Positions 27,789 to 37,347 of a stretch of 64,000 nucleotides of DNA are shown here, piece by piece. The translations under genes and the position numbers were made by a program. How positions within the stretch are numbered: position 1 is the stretch's first letter; every line of letters begins with the position of its first letter. This DNA is from Kyrpidia spormannii. GTDB taxonomy: Bacteria > Bacillota > Bacilli > Kyrpidiales > Kyrpidiaceae. The stretch covers positions 806,001-870,000 of the forward strand of contig NZ_CP024955.1 of the NCBI RefSeq assembly GCF_002804065.1, read 5' to 3'. The notes beneath the pieces were generated by a model. It was not told the DNA's origin. It made no database searches and worked only from the letters and a program-made list of their open reading frames with translations.

Positions 27789-27976
27789 AATTTCATACCT
27801 GGAACGGGTGCCCGAGGCCATTGTTCGGAAAGAGCGCTGGCTCGGGAAAACGGGAAGTCGGGTGCAAGTCCCGCGCGGTCCCGCCACTGTAACGAGGAAC
27901 TGCCTTACATGGCGCCACTGGGAAACTGGGAAGGCGTAGGGCGGTGATGAATCGAAGCCAGGATACCGGCCCGTTT
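27789..27976 (+). ncRNA. Cobalamin (B12) riboswitch
   Basis: Conserved blocks in order: GGGTGCC, AACGGGAAGTCGGGTGCAAG, GCGGTCCCGCCACTGT (the B12 box core), GCCACTGGG, GGGAAGGCG, and GAAGCCAGGATACCGGCCCG. It leads the cbiMNQO-bluB operon; cobalamin binding should shut off cobalt import and lower-ligand synthesis. About 155 bases separate the aptamer from the terminator hairpin. Confidence 0.96.
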
Positions 27977-28134
27977 CCAAAAGAACTCTACCCTACGAGG
28001 TATAGGGGGTGGTTCACTGTGAGGCGATCGCACCGTTCTTTGCCTGGTGTCCTCTGCTTGATGCGGGATTTCGCAGGACTGGCGGAGCACAGAAAAGCAG
28101 GTCTTTGAGCGGTGATGAATGGTCCGGATGTTTG

Positions 28135-28169
28135 AAAACCCCTTAACATGTTCGTGGTTAAGGGGTTTT
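28135..28169 (+). terminator. Terminator in the B12 riboswitch expression platform
   Basis: A perfect 13-bp stem AAAACCCCTTAAC / GTTAAGGGGTTTT around a 9-base loop, between the B12 aptamer and cbiM. The terminal U residues belong to the stem, as in many Firmicutes attenuators. Confidence 0.75.
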
Positions 28170-28217
28170 GCTATGTCCTGAAGAAAACAAGACGGTCGAA
28201 GATTTGGGGGAGTGAAG

Positions 28218-28961
28218 ATGGTCAGGTGGGTTATTCTGGTTCTGTTTATGGCCTTTTGGCTCCCGCGCCAAGCTTATGCCATGCACATTATGGAAGGCTA
28301 TCTTCCCTTGGGTTGGTGTCTTTTTTGGGCGGTGTTATGTCTGCCCGCTTTAATCCTCGGGACTCGTTCTTTACAAAAACAAGCCGGGGACAATCTGAAG
28401 ATGAAGCTTGTATTGGCGCTTTCGGCGGCCTTTGCTTTTGTGCTGTCGGCTCTCAAGCTTCCATCGGTCACAGGAAGCAGTTCACATCCGACCGGAGTGG
28501 GTCTGGGCGCCGTTTTGTTCGGTCCTATGGCGATGAGTGTCGTCGGTTGCATCATCCTATTGTTTCAGGCGCTGCTCCTGGCCCATGGCGGGATCACGAC
28601 CCTTGGCGCCAACACGTTCTCCATGGCCGTTGTCGGGCCCACAGTGTCCTATCTTGTATTCCGTGTGGTCCATAAATATGGATTCGGGCGAGGAGTAGCT
28701 GTATTTCTTGCTGCCGCTTTGGGTGACTTATCGACATATGTTACGACGTCGTTCCAGTTGGCTTTAGCGTTTCCCGCCCCTATCGGGGGAGTAGCGGCAT
28801 CATTTTGGAAATTCGCATCGATTTTTGCCGTCACCCAGGTTCCGCTCGCCGTCAGCGAAGGGCTGCTCACGGTTATCATGGTGAACGGGGTGATGAAATA
28901 TAATCCCGAGGTTCTGAGCCGAGCGATGAACCTGGCTGAGGAGGCGCACCATGAGGCATAA
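28218..28961 (+). CDS. cbiM: CbiM, cobalt ECF transporter substrate-binding subunit
   Basis: Membrane protein that binds Co(II). A signal-like first helix ends at QAYA, after which comes MHIMEGYLP, the conserved mature N-terminus whose Met/His chelate cobalt. Further signatures are [12 protein letters not shown] and [19 protein letters not shown]. About seven hydrophobic helices. ATG with GGGGGAG 5 bases upstream; a GTG two codons earlier overlaps that site. First gene after the B12 riboswitch; its stop overlaps cbiN. Confidence 0.95.
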   Translation: MVRWVILVLFMAFWLPRQAYAMHIMEGYLPLGWCLFWAVLCLPALILGTRSLQKQAGDNLKMKLVLALSAAFAFVLSALKLPSVTGSSSHPTGVGLGAVLFGPMAMSVVGCIILLFQALLLAHGGITTLGANTFSMAVVGPTVSYLVFRVVHKYGFGRGVAVFLAAALGDLSTYVTTSFQLALAFPAPIGGVAASFWKFASIFAVTQVPLAVSEGLLTVIMVNGVMKYNPEVLSRAMNLAEEAHHEA

Positions 28962-29259
28962 CCATCATCGGCGTTGGGGGAAAAATGGATTTCTCGGATT
29001 ATTGGCGGTCGCTTTAGCGGCATTGCCGTTATTGACTCTCAGAACAGCGGAGTTCCAAGGATCGGATGATCAAGGGAAGGAAATGGTACACCAACTGGAT
29101 CCGAACTACCGGCCCTGGTTTTCCCCTTTATGGGAACCCCCGGGCAGTGAGATCGAGAGTTTGTTGTTTTCCCTCCAGGCAGCCTTGGGTGCCGGGGTTG
29201 TCGGCTATGCCATTGGCTATCTTCATGCCCGCAGAAGGGATCGCCATGAGTCCGATTGA
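28951..29259 (+). CDS. cbiN: CbiN, cobalt transporter accessory subunit
   Basis: 102 residues with two membrane helices (about 14-31 and 75-92) and an external loop containing [34 protein letters not shown], in which only the shorter [10 protein letters not shown] piece need be noted as the family hallmark. It stabilises cobalt loading of CbiM. Overlaps cbiM by 11 bases and cbiQ by 14. Confidence 0.93.
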   Translation: MRHNHHRRWGKNGFLGLLAVALAALPLLTLRTAEFQGSDDQGKEMVHQLDPNYRPWFSPLWEPPGSEIESLLFSLQAALGAGVVGYAIGYLHARRRDRHESD

Positions 29260-30031
29260 TCGATGGGCCCATGCCAACCGGTGGCGCAGGCTCCATCCGC
29301 TGCAAAAAACCGTTTTTGCCGCGGCTTTGGGAGGAAGTGCGTTTGTCTTTCCCACCCCGGTAGCGGCGATGATACCTGTGATCGCGGGACTTTTCCTGAG
29401 ATACGGGGCCGGGATCCCCGTACGGGCGTTCCTTCGCTTCATGGCGCTGCCGTTGTCGTTTTTGTCGCTTGGTGCGATCCCGCTCTTGGTTCAAGTACAG
29501 CCTTCAGGATTTTCTCTTGTTTGGTCGATGGATGGAATCCCCGGCTGGTGGATTGGAGTGAACGGAGAAGGGGTTCGGACGGCGGTGACCGTGTGGGTCA
29601 GGGCGCTGGCCGTAACCTCTTCGATGTACGTCCTGGCGCTCACCACGCCGGTGCCGGATCTCGTGGACATGTTGCGCCGGGTGAACGTGCCCGAGATTCT
29701 CTTGGAAGTGATGCATCTCATGTATCGCTATTTGTTTATTCTCATGGAAATGGCTCAACAAACGTATGTGGCTCAGTCCTCTCGGCTGGGGTATCAGTCA
29801 TGGAGCCGGAGCTTGTCTTCCCTTGGTCGTCTGGGGGCGGCGTTGGCCGTCAAGAGCCGCCTGGAGGTGGAGGATCTTCACCGAGCACTGATCTCGCGGG
29901 GGTACCGCGGGCGACTGACTGTCCTGCCGCCTCCATGGGCGGTGTGTCTCAAAACCGCCGCCTGGATGGGCGCGGCCGTGGTGGGTCTGGCGGTTGCGGC
30001 TTGGCTTGTGGGGAGGCGGTTGCATGGATAA
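29246..30031 (+). CDS. cbiQ: CbiQ, ECF transporter transmembrane (T) subunit
   Basis: Scaffold coupling CbiM to the CbiO ATPase. Starts [13 protein letters not shown], a family-typical N-terminus, has about five membrane helices and the cytoplasmic coupling motifs SRLEVEDLHRALISRGYRG near residue 210-230 (the A-R-G signature that contacts the ATPase). 261 residues. The ATG lies within the end of cbiN. Confidence 0.93.
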   Translation: MSPIDRWAHANRWRRLHPLQKTVFAAALGGSAFVFPTPVAAMIPVIAGLFLRYGAGIPVRAFLRFMALPLSFLSLGAIPLLVQVQPSGFSLVWSMDGIPGWWIGVNGEGVRTAVTVWVRALAVTSSMYVLALTTPVPDLVDMLRRVNVPEILLEVMHLMYRYLFILMEMAQQTYVAQSSRLGYQSWSRSLSSLGRLGAALAVKSRLEVEDLHRALISRGYRGRLTVLPPPWAVCLKTAAWMGAAVVGLAVAAWLVGRRLHG

Positions 30032-30881
30032 GCCGACCTTCGAATTAGAAGGCGTCGAGTATAACTATGAAGATGGAACCCAGGCTCTGCAGGGCGTATC
30101 CCTAGGTATTGAACGCGGAAAAAAAGTCGCTTTTCTTGGTTCCAACGGTGCGGGAAAATCGACGTTATTCCTGCATTTGAACGGGATTTTGCGCCCGTTT
30201 CGCGGCCGAATCCTGTTTCGGGGGCAGGAGGTTCGGTACGCCCGCAAAGAGCTTGCTCGACTGCGAGCCAAGGTCGGGATCGTCTTTCAGAACCCGGATC
30301 GACAAGTTGTGATCGGTCATGTATGGGAGGATGTGTCTTTTGGGCCTATGAACTTGGGGTTGTCCCCGCCTGAAGTTGAGGCGAGGGTGGAGGAGGCACT
30401 GAACATCACCGGACTTTGGGATCTGCGGGACAAAGCCGTGCATCTCCTCAGTTACGGCCAAAAAAAGCGGGTTGCGTTGGCCGGAGTTTTGGCCATGAAA
30501 CCGGAAGTGATGATTCTCGATGAGCCCACCGCTTCCCTCGACCCTGGACAGGTTCACGCGTTGCTCGAATTGTTAGAGCGTTTACACCGTCAAGGAATCC
30601 AAATCGTTCTGTCGACCCACGATGTGGACTTTGCCTATGCGTGGGCGGATTGGGTCGTGATCATGCATGCCGGGCGCGTTCTCGCCGAGGGCTTGCCCAA
30701 GGATGTGTTCAGTGACACGGACATTCTGAAAAGGGTATCTCTGACGAAACCGGTGTTGTGGAGGGTCTGGGAGGAATTGAACAAAGCGGGTCTGTATGAT
30801 GGTGGGCCCCCCAGAACGGTGGAAGAACTGTCTGCGCTTATTGCCCGAGCGGCGGCCGATAGGCGCCCGACCTTCGGGTAA
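30024..30881 (+). CDS. cbiO: CbiO, cobalt ECF transporter ATPase
   Basis: ABC ATPase of 285 residues. Walker A is GSNGAGKST, Q-loop VFQNPDRQV (the NPDRQ hallmark of ECF ATPases), signature LLSYGQKKRVALAGVLA with SYGQ as in other CbiO proteins, Walker B MILDEPTASLD and the switch His in LSTHDVD. The ATG lies in the end of cbiQ. Shares its final bases with the segment before bluB. Confidence 0.95.
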   Translation: MDKPTFELEGVEYNYEDGTQALQGVSLGIERGKKVAFLGSNGAGKSTLFLHLNGILRPFRGRILFRGQEVRYARKELARLRAKVGIVFQNPDRQVVIGHVWEDVSFGPMNLGLSPPEVEARVEEALNITGLWDLRDKAVHLLSYGQKKRVALAGVLAMKPEVMILDEPTASLDPGQVHALLELLERLHRQGIQIVLSTHDVDFAYAWADWVVIMHAGRVLAEGLPKDVFSDTDILKRVSLTKPVLWRVWEELNKAGLYDGGPPRTVEELSALIARAAADRRPTFG

Positions 30882-30910
30882 TGCGGCAATCAGGGAAAGG
30901 TGGAAATACC

Positions 30911-31549
30911 GTGTTTACCGATACGGAAAGACAAGCACTTTACAAAGTCATCCGAACACGCCGTGATGTTCGATCGTTTCTTCCCGACCCCATTCCACAA
31001 GACAAGCTCGATCGCATATTGGAGGCGGCCCATCATGCACCCTCGGTGGGTTTTATGCAACCGTGGAATTTTATCTTAATTACAGACCAAGAAGTGAAAG
31101 AGCGCCTGTCTTGGGCTGCTGACAAGGAACGCCGTGCTCTCGCGATTCACTATGAAGACGACCGGAAGGATCTTTTTCTCAGTCTCAAGGTGGAGGCATT
31201 GCGGGAAGCCCCACTGACCATTTGTGTGACCTGCGATCCGACCCGGGGGGGCGATCACGTTCTCGGGAGGAACTCGATACCTGAAACGGATATCCTGTCT
31301 ACGGCGTGTGCCATTCAAAATATGTGGCTGGCGGCTTGTGCCGAAGGGCTGGCGATGGGATGGGTCAGTTTTTATAAGAAAACAGATATTCGCAGCATCC
31401 TTTCGATTCCACCCCACATTGATCCAGTGGCCCTCCTGTCGGTTGGCTATACCGATCATTATCCGCCCATGCCTCTCTTGGAAATGGTGGGATGGGAGAA
31501 GCGACGGCCGCTTGATTCACTGATCTTTAGGAACAAGTGGGGACTGTAG
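30911..31549 (+). CDS. bluB: BluB, 5,6-dimethylbenzimidazole synthase
   Basis: Flavin-destroying enzyme that fragments FMNH2 with O2 to give DMB, the lower ligand of cobalamin. Nitroreductase-like fold with RRDVRSFLPDPIP, SVGFMQPWNFI and SIPETDILSTACAIQNMWLA; the DILS stretch includes the catalytically important Asp of BluB, and GMGW-like LAMGWVSFY follows. 212 residues. GTG start with AAAGGTGG 7 bases upstream. Riboswitch-controlled together with cbiMNQO, so the cell makes its own lower ligand aerobically. Confidence 0.92.
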   Translation: MFTDTERQALYKVIRTRRDVRSFLPDPIPQDKLDRILEAAHHAPSVGFMQPWNFILITDQEVKERLSWAADKERRALAIHYEDDRKDLFLSLKVEALREAPLTICVTCDPTRGGDHVLGRNSIPETDILSTACAIQNMWLAACAEGLAMGWVSFYKKTDIRSILSIPPHIDPVALLSVGYTDHYPPMPLLEMVGWEKRRPLDSLIFRNKWGL

Positions 31550-31868
31550 CCCGTCACGTCAACAAGGGTTGTTGTCGTGTGCCACCAGTGGCATCCCCTA
31601 GGTGCCCACGAAACGGCTGAGTTCGCCCAGTGGACGCGATTCGGCAAACTTGCCGGTGGAACGAAAATGGATCGGGGACCAGGCGTTGGGTGTAGGGCAC
31701 AAAGACATTGGTCAGCGCAGAAAATGTTGTCGCATACGAACGACCGGTCGTCTCCTCGGCAAAAATGCGGTAAGATAGAGTTGGACGTGCCGGTTTTGGC
31801 AGGTGTACTGTCCGACTTCTCGAAATAAATATGAGGGTGTTTGAAAATGTCATGAGGAGGAATCCGTG
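31550..31868 (-). other. Gene-less stretch with a possible ISL3-type transposase remnant
   Basis: About 320 bases without a convincing gene. On the minus strand, pieces in two frames read FVCDNIFCAD and NVFVPYTQRLVP, which recall the Cys-rich N-terminal region of ISL3/IS204-type transposases (FxCDNxxCxRxxFxE), followed by HLGDATGGTRQQPLL. The match is short and needs frameshifts, so this is a suggestion only. The last 15 bases hold the thiolase ribosome site. Confidence 0.25.
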
Positions 31869-33056
31869 ATGCGCGAAGCGGTGATCGTTGATGCAATCCG
31901 CACCCCCATCGGCCGGAGGAAGGGGAGTCTGGCCCAGGTCCATCCGGTGGATCTGTTGGGCGGGGTGTTGAAACAGTTGGTGAGTCGCAACGGACTCGAC
32001 GCCGCGGCGGTGGACGATGTGATCGTCGGCTGCGTGGATCAGGTGGGGGAACAATCGGTTAACATCGGGCGCAATGCCTGGTTGTCCGCGGGGTTGCCCG
32101 AGTCGGTGCCGGCGGTGACCATCGACCGTCAGTGCGGCTCGAGCTTGCAGGCGCTGCATTTTGCCGCCCAGGGCGTCATGGCGGGGGTGTATGACATTGC
32201 CATTGCCGCCGGGGTAGAGTCAATGACCCGGGTCCCGATGATGAGCACCATCGGGGTGCATGGGGTCCCCATGACCCGCGACCTTCAAGAGCGATACCGG
32301 ATGGACCGGTGGAACCGGCAATTTTTCGACCAGGCTTTGGGGGCCGAGATGATCGCCAAACAGTGGGGATTCACCCGGGAGGATCTCGACCGCTTTGGAC
32401 TGAGGAGTCATGAGCTCGCGACAAAAGCCCGGCAGAAGGGGTGTTTTGCCCGGGAGATCGTGCCGGTTCAAGTTCCGGTGCCCGACGCCCCGGGCGAATA
32501 CAGGACTTTTGCGGAGGACGAGGGGATCCGTCCGGATACGAGCCTTGAGAAGATGCTGGCCCTGCCCCCAGCTTTTGAGGACTTGGAACTCATCACCGCG
32601 GGCAACGCCAGCCAGATCTCGGACGGGGCGAGCGCGGCCCTGGTCATGAGCCGGGAGATGGCGGAGCGCCTCGGGCTTCGGCCCAGGGCCCGGTTTGTCG
32701 CCTTTGCGGCGGTGGGGGTGGATCCGGTGACGATGCTGACCGGCCCGATTCCGGCGACTCAGAAGGTGCTCGATCGGGCCGGCCTGAAAGTGGAGGATAT
32801 CGATCTGTTTGAGGTGAACGAGGCCTTCGCGTCGGTGGTGCTGGCCTGGCAGAAAGAGATCGGAGCGCCTTGGGATAAAGTCAATGTCCACGGCGGGGCT
32901 GTGGCCATCGGGCATCCCCTCGGAGCTACCGGTACCCGGATCACTGCCACGCTGCTCAATGGGCTGGAGGAGCGCAAAGGGCGCTACGGACTCATGGCGA
33001 TTTGTGAAGGCGGCGGGATGGCCAACGCCACGATTATCGAGCGTATTCCGGAATGA
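31869..33056 (+). CDS. Acetyl-CoA acyltransferase (thiolase)
   Basis: Degradative or biosynthetic thiolase of 395 residues. Catalytic Cys89 in TIDRQCGSS, His349 in VAIGHPLGATG and Cys379 in CEGGGMA (commonly CIGGG; the Glu is a mild deviation seen in steroid/acyl thiolase groups). NEAF motif present (EVNEAFAS). AGGAGGA precedes ATG; a GTG one codon earlier is possible. The acyl-CoA synthetase follows 316 bases downstream; the enoyl-CoA hydratase at 45 kb may belong to the same metabolism. Substrate chain length unknown. Confidence 0.9.
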   Translation: MREAVIVDAIRTPIGRRKGSLAQVHPVDLLGGVLKQLVSRNGLDAAAVDDVIVGCVDQVGEQSVNIGRNAWLSAGLPESVPAVTIDRQCGSSLQALHFAAQGVMAGVYDIAIAAGVESMTRVPMMSTIGVHGVPMTRDLQERYRMDRWNRQFFDQALGAEMIAKQWGFTREDLDRFGLRSHELATKARQKGCFAREIVPVQVPVPDAPGEYRTFAEDEGIRPDTSLEKMLALPPAFEDLELITAGNASQISDGASAALVMSREMAERLGLRPRARFVAFAAVGVDPVTMLTGPIPATQKVLDRAGLKVEDIDLFEVNEAFASVVLAWQKEIGAPWDKVNVHGGAVAIGHPLGATGTRITATLLNGLEERKGRYGLMAICEGGGMANATIIERIPE

Positions 33057-33372
33057 TCGGGGCTTCGGGGCGGTGAACGCCGGTTGTGGACTTGAGTGAC
33101 TGGTTCGGGAGGCCCGGGATGGGACCGCCGGGCCCCGGTTGTCGCCCGGGGGCCAGGCGCGGGAGGTTCGGGACCTCCGGGGCGGCGGTCACCGGCCGCC
33201 GGCCCCGGGCTCTACCGGGTCGCTGCTCCGGGATGTGGCGAGGCTACCGCTCGTGGCTGCTCCGGGCGCCACTCCCGGGGTGCCGGCTCAGGTTTGTTCC
33301 GGGGGCGCCGGCCCGGGATTGCACCCCAGGCTTCGCGTTTCGCGATATGGTCGTCAAAATGGAGGGAAAGTC
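33057..33372 (+). other. Very GC-rich gene-less leader before the acyl-CoA synthetase
   Basis: 316 bases between thiolase and synthetase, conspicuously rich in G and C with many potential nested hairpins (for example GGCGGC...GCCGCC and GGGGCGCC-type segments). Frames are open on both strands through lack of A/T, but none has start signals. I recognise no riboswitch class or terminator. Confidence 0.5.
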
Positions 33373-35073
33373 GTGATTCTCGCATCACCGGAACGAATTC
33401 GCGAATATACGGCGGAGGGGTACTGGGGCACGGAGACCCTCTGGGACCGATTCCGCCAGTACGCCCGGGTCCACCCGGACCGGGTGGCTTTGGTGGACCC
33501 GCCCAACAAAGAAGAATTGGTGGGTCTTTCCCCGGAGAGGCTGACGTATCGGGAGTTGGAGCAAGCCGTGGGGGCCGTGGCCCAAGCTTTGGTGGACCGG
33601 GGCCTGCGGAAAGACGATGTGGTGATGGTTCAGCTTCCGAACGTGTGGGAGTTGGCGATGCTTTACTTGGCCGTCGCCCGGGCGGGGGGCGTGATCGCCC
33701 CGATTCCCGTTCAGTGGCGGGCCAAGGAGTTCAGCTATATCGCCGGCCTCACCGAAGCCGCCATGTTCATCACCACCCGCCAGTTTCGCGGTTTCAGCGG
33801 CTTGGACATGGCCCGGCAACTTCAAGGACAGTTGCCCGCCCTGCGGGAGATTCTGACTCTGGAAGACGTTCGAGAGATGGCCCGGGGCGCGTATGATGAA
33901 GAGCGGCTGGGCGCCATCCCGATGGACGCGAACGATATTTTCACCATCTGTTGGACCTCGGGCACCGAGGCGGAGCCAAAGGGCTGTCCCCTCAGCCACA
34001 ACAACTGGCTGTTTCAGGCCCGAATGCTATCCAAGGCCACGGGCTTTGGGCCACACCAGACCCAGTTGTGTGTCGCACCTTTGGTGAACATGACGGCGGT
34101 GGGGGTGAATTTTATCCCCTGGCTGACCTTTGGCGGAACTTTCGTGTTGCACCATCCTTTTGACGCTGAGATTTTTATCGGCCAAATGGTGCAGGAGCAG
34201 GTTAATTTCACCATCTTGGTTCCGGCGGTTATCAATATGATCGCCAAGCACCCCAATGTGGATCAGTTTGACCTCCGGGCGGTGCGGACCATCACCACGG
34301 GGTCGGCGCCGCCGTCGCTGTGGGCGATGCAGGAGTTCAAACGGCGATGGGGCAGCGAGATCGTGAACATCTGGGGGCAGAACGAGGGGACGGGGCTGGT
34401 GGCCGGGCCGGTGGATGTGCCGGATCTGGCGCGCCGGGCGGACCGGTTTCCGGATTGGGGGAAGTCCGGCGTGGACTGGGTGGTCCAGGGAGTGCGGACG
34501 AAACTGGTGGATCCCGTCACCAAGGGGGTGCTCACCGAAGTCGGCGCCGTGGGGGAACTGGCCTACCGGGGGCCCAACGTGATGGCCGGGTATTACGGGC
34601 GGCCGGACCTCACCGCCAAGGCCTTCGACGAGGACGGATATTTTTATACGGGCGACCTGTTCCAGCGCAAAGAAGAGAACTTTATCGGATTTTTTGATCG
34701 AAAAAAGGATATTATCATCCGCGGCGGGTTCAACATCAGCGCCCAGGAGGTGGAAAATACCCTTCTTGGTCACCCGAAGGTGGCGGATGTGGCGGCGGTG
34801 GCGATGCCCGATCCGGTGCTCGGTGAACGCACCTGCGTGTACGTGGTGCCCCGGGATCCGGGGGATCCCCCGACCTTGGAGGAACTGGTGGAGTTCATGA
34901 AAAACCGTGGAGTCGCCGTCTACAAGTGGCCGGAACGATTGGAGTTGATCGAGGCGATTCCCCGCAATCCGGTCGGGAAGATTTTGAAGAAGGAGCTCCG
35001 CGAGGATCTACGGGCGAAGATGGGGGCGGGTGAGGAGAGTCCATCCGTGCCTCTGGCGGGGACCGAGGGGTGA
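33373..35073 (+). CDS. Acyl-CoA synthetase / AMP-dependent ligase
   Basis: Activates a carboxylic acid to its CoA thioester via an acyl-adenylate. 566 residues: P-loop WTSGTEAEPKGC (usually TSGTTGxPKG), the A5 region NIWGQNEGTGL, A7 YFYTGDLFQ, A8 KKDIIIRGGFNISAQEVE and A10 PRNPVGKILKKELR with the catalytic Lys. GTG start with ATGGAGGG upstream; the frame continues open into the GC-rich leader, but with no better start. Substrate not predictable; the neighbouring thiolase suggests acid or fatty-acid catabolism. A clear terminator follows. Confidence 0.9.
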   Translation: MILASPERIREYTAEGYWGTETLWDRFRQYARVHPDRVALVDPPNKEELVGLSPERLTYRELEQAVGAVAQALVDRGLRKDDVVMVQLPNVWELAMLYLAVARAGGVIAPIPVQWRAKEFSYIAGLTEAAMFITTRQFRGFSGLDMARQLQGQLPALREILTLEDVREMARGAYDEERLGAIPMDANDIFTICWTSGTEAEPKGCPLSHNNWLFQARMLSKATGFGPHQTQLCVAPLVNMTAVGVNFIPWLTFGGTFVLHHPFDAEIFIGQMVQEQVNFTILVPAVINMIAKHPNVDQFDLRAVRTITTGSAPPSLWAMQEFKRRWGSEIVNIWGQNEGTGLVAGPVDVPDLARRADRFPDWGKSGVDWVVQGVRTKLVDPVTKGVLTEVGAVGELAYRGPNVMAGYYGRPDLTAKAFDEDGYFYTGDLFQRKEENFIGFFDRKKDIIIRGGFNISAQEVENTLLGHPKVADVAAVAMPDPVLGERTCVYVVPRDPGDPPTLEELVEFMKNRGVAVYKWPERLELIEAIPRNPVGKILKKELREDLRAKMGAGEESPSVPLAGTEG

Positions 35074-35142
35074 AACCTAGAGAGCGTCAGAAGAGTTTAG
35101 GAGATTCGGACCCTTTTAGTCTCATGGCTCATCTCGCTTGCG

Positions 35143-35168
35143 CCCGCTTCAAAAGCGGGTTTTTCTTT
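35143..35168 (+). terminator. Intrinsic terminator after the acyl-CoA synthetase
   Basis: CCCGCTT-CAA-AAGCGGG followed by TTTTTCTTT; a textbook Rho-independent terminator 70 bases after the stop codon. Confidence 0.9.
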
Positions 35169-35205
35169 GTAATAATGGCGCAGGACACGCGGCGCTTTTC
35201 ATCCC

Positions 35206-36483
35206 GTGGAACAACGGTTCGAAGTGTACAATTCGGCCATTGCCAAGGATGTGGCGTGGATTCCGGACATCGCTCATATTTTTGACCCCGATACGAGCCT
35301 GTTTGACCTGGTGAACGGCTACTGTGAGAAAAACCAAGGGACATCGCATCAAGAGGTTTTCCGGAGCCTGGAACTTCTTCGGGGGATTACCAGCAACCAA
35401 ATCGGCCTGATTGAATTGGCCTCCGATCTCGATATAGAAACGGTGACCGAGATTTTCATCCGGGTGAACTCCGAAGGGGTGCCCCTCAGCCAGGCGGATT
35501 TCGCCATGTCGAAAATTGCGGTCAATGAATCCTACGGAGGGAACACGCTTCGCAAGGCCATCGATTACTTTTGCCACATGGCGGTGTCGCCGGAATTCTA
35601 TTCATTGGTCGAAAAAAACGATCCGCAGTTTGCGGGTACGGAATATTTTAAAACCATGGCCTGGCTCCGCAAAGACACGGAAGACCTGTACAAGCCATCA
35701 TACACGGACCTTCTGCGGGTGGCATTCACTTCTGAGTTCCGGCGGGGCCGACTGGAGGATTTGGTGGCCCTCCTGTCCGGAAGGAATTTCGAAACGAAGC
35801 AATATGAAGAAGGGATTATCGAGTCGTCCTTTCGCCAGCTCAGGCAAGGCGTTCTCCAGTTCATGAACGAAACCCATTTTAAACGATTCATCATGATCAT
35901 CCGCTCCGCCGGCTTCGTCAGTGAATCAATGATCGGCTCCCAGAATGCACTCAACTTTGCCTACATCTTGTACCTTACCCTCCGACGCATGGGAATTCCG
36001 GATGCGGACATTGAGCGCTATGTCCGGCGATGGTTCGTCATGTCCGTGCTTACGGGTCGGTATTCCGGTTCCCCCGAGACCACGATCGACTATGACATTC
36101 GCCAGATCTATGCCCAGGGCATCCAGGATTACGCGGACAATATCATCCGGGGTGAGTTGTCCGATGCTTTTTGGGAATCGGCTCTTCCCCAGGCGATGGA
36201 CACCTCGGTGGCCTCGAGCCCGGTGTTTCGGGTCTTCCAGGCGGCCCAGGTGAAAATGAATGACAAGGGTTTTTTGTCTCGGGACATCACGGTGCGTGAA
36301 CTCCTCGAGATCAAATCCGACGTCCATCACGTTTTCCCGCGGGATTTCCTAAAGAAAGGTGGACTGTCCCGGGGCTGGTACAACCAAATCGCCAATTATG
36401 TGGTCACGCAGAGCGAGATCAACATCGCCATCGGCAACAAAGTTCCCAGGTTTCACCTCTCTCCGTACGCGTTCACTTCGTAA
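35206..36483 (+). pseudogene. Truncated DUF262 (GmrSD/restriction-type) protein
   Basis: About 425 residues that fit the middle and C-terminal part of DUF262 proteins: an opening [16 protein letters not shown], the [23 protein letters not shown] block, and an HNH-like end [15 protein letters not shown] with [20 protein letters not shown]. The ParB-like N-terminal nuclease/NTP-binding domain that normally precedes this (about 120-150 residues) is missing, and the C-terminus stops right after the HNH-like block. It begins a few dozen bases after an unrelated terminator with no ribosome site. I infer a decayed type IV restriction or related defence gene. Confidence 0.7.
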
Positions 36484-36645
36484 AGATAAAGGTAATCTGC
36501 TCCTTGCTCATACCGTCATTTTCTCGGACCCGTGACACCCCGACCATATCACAGCCCCACAACATAAAGCTTTATCAATTCTTGATCATTTCCTGTTAAG
36601 GTTTACCCCGAAGGGCAAATGGATTCCTGAAAGGATGGAGCGGGG

Positions 36646-37347
36646 ATGAAGGAATATATCCTGGAAACGAAAAATTTAACGAAAGCTTACGGGAGGAGAC
36701 TTGCAGTCAAAAACGTTTCGCTCCAAATCCCCAAAGGTTCGGTATACGGACTGCTTGGGCCGAACGGCGCGGGAAAATCCACGGCATTGAAGCTGCTCAC
36801 AGGACTTTTGCGTCCATCGGCCGGCGATATCCTTGTTTTTGGCGAACCATGGCGGCGGAAGCACCTTGAGCGAATCGGGGCGTTGATCGAAACGCCGGCC
36901 TTGTATGGCAACCTGACGGCATTGGAGAATCTTCTGGTTCACGCCACATTGCTGGGGCTTCCGAAAGGACGGATTGATGAAGTGCTTGGACAAGTCGATC
37001 TTAAACATACGGGCAAAAAACTGGCATCGCAATTTTCGATGGGAATGAAGCAAAGGCTCGGCATTGGCATTGCGCTCCTCGGGTATCCGGAATTATTGAT
37101 TCTTGACGAACCGACAAACGGACTCGACCCGTTGGGAATTCAGGCGTTTCGGGAATTCATCCATTTATTGCCAGAAAGAGGGATGACAGTCATTTTGTCC
37201 AGCCATATTTTAACAGAAGTGTCCCAGTTGGTTGACCATATCGGCATCATCAGCGATGGAGAGCTCAAGTTTCAGGGCGAAATCAGTCATGATCAGGATC
37301 TGGAGGAATTGTTCATGGAAACGGTCAGGGGGCGCACGAATGCTTAA
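36646..37347 (+). CDS. Lantibiotic-immunity ABC transporter ATPase (SpaF/MutF type)
   Basis: 233 residues; removes lantibiotics or bacitracin-like peptides from the membrane together with the two permeases that follow. Walker A GPNGAGKST, signature FSMGMKQRLGIGIAL (SMGMKQ in place of SGGQ, typical of the BcrA/NisF group), Walker B LLILDEPTNGLDP and the switch His in LSSHILTEV. IGALIETPALYGNLTALENL is the E-loop region of the lantibiotic-protection subfamily. Less GC-rich than neighbours. Overlaps the first permease by 8 bases. Confidence 0.88.
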   Translation: MKEYILETKNLTKAYGRRLAVKNVSLQIPKGSVYGLLGPNGAGKSTALKLLTGLLRPSAGDILVFGEPWRRKHLERIGALIETPALYGNLTALENLLVHATLLGLPKGRIDEVLGQVDLKHTGKKLASQFSMGMKQRLGIGIALLGYPELLILDEPTNGLDPLGIQAFREFIHLLPERGMTVILSSHILTEVSQLVDHIGIISDGELKFQGEISHDQDLEELFMETVRGRTNA

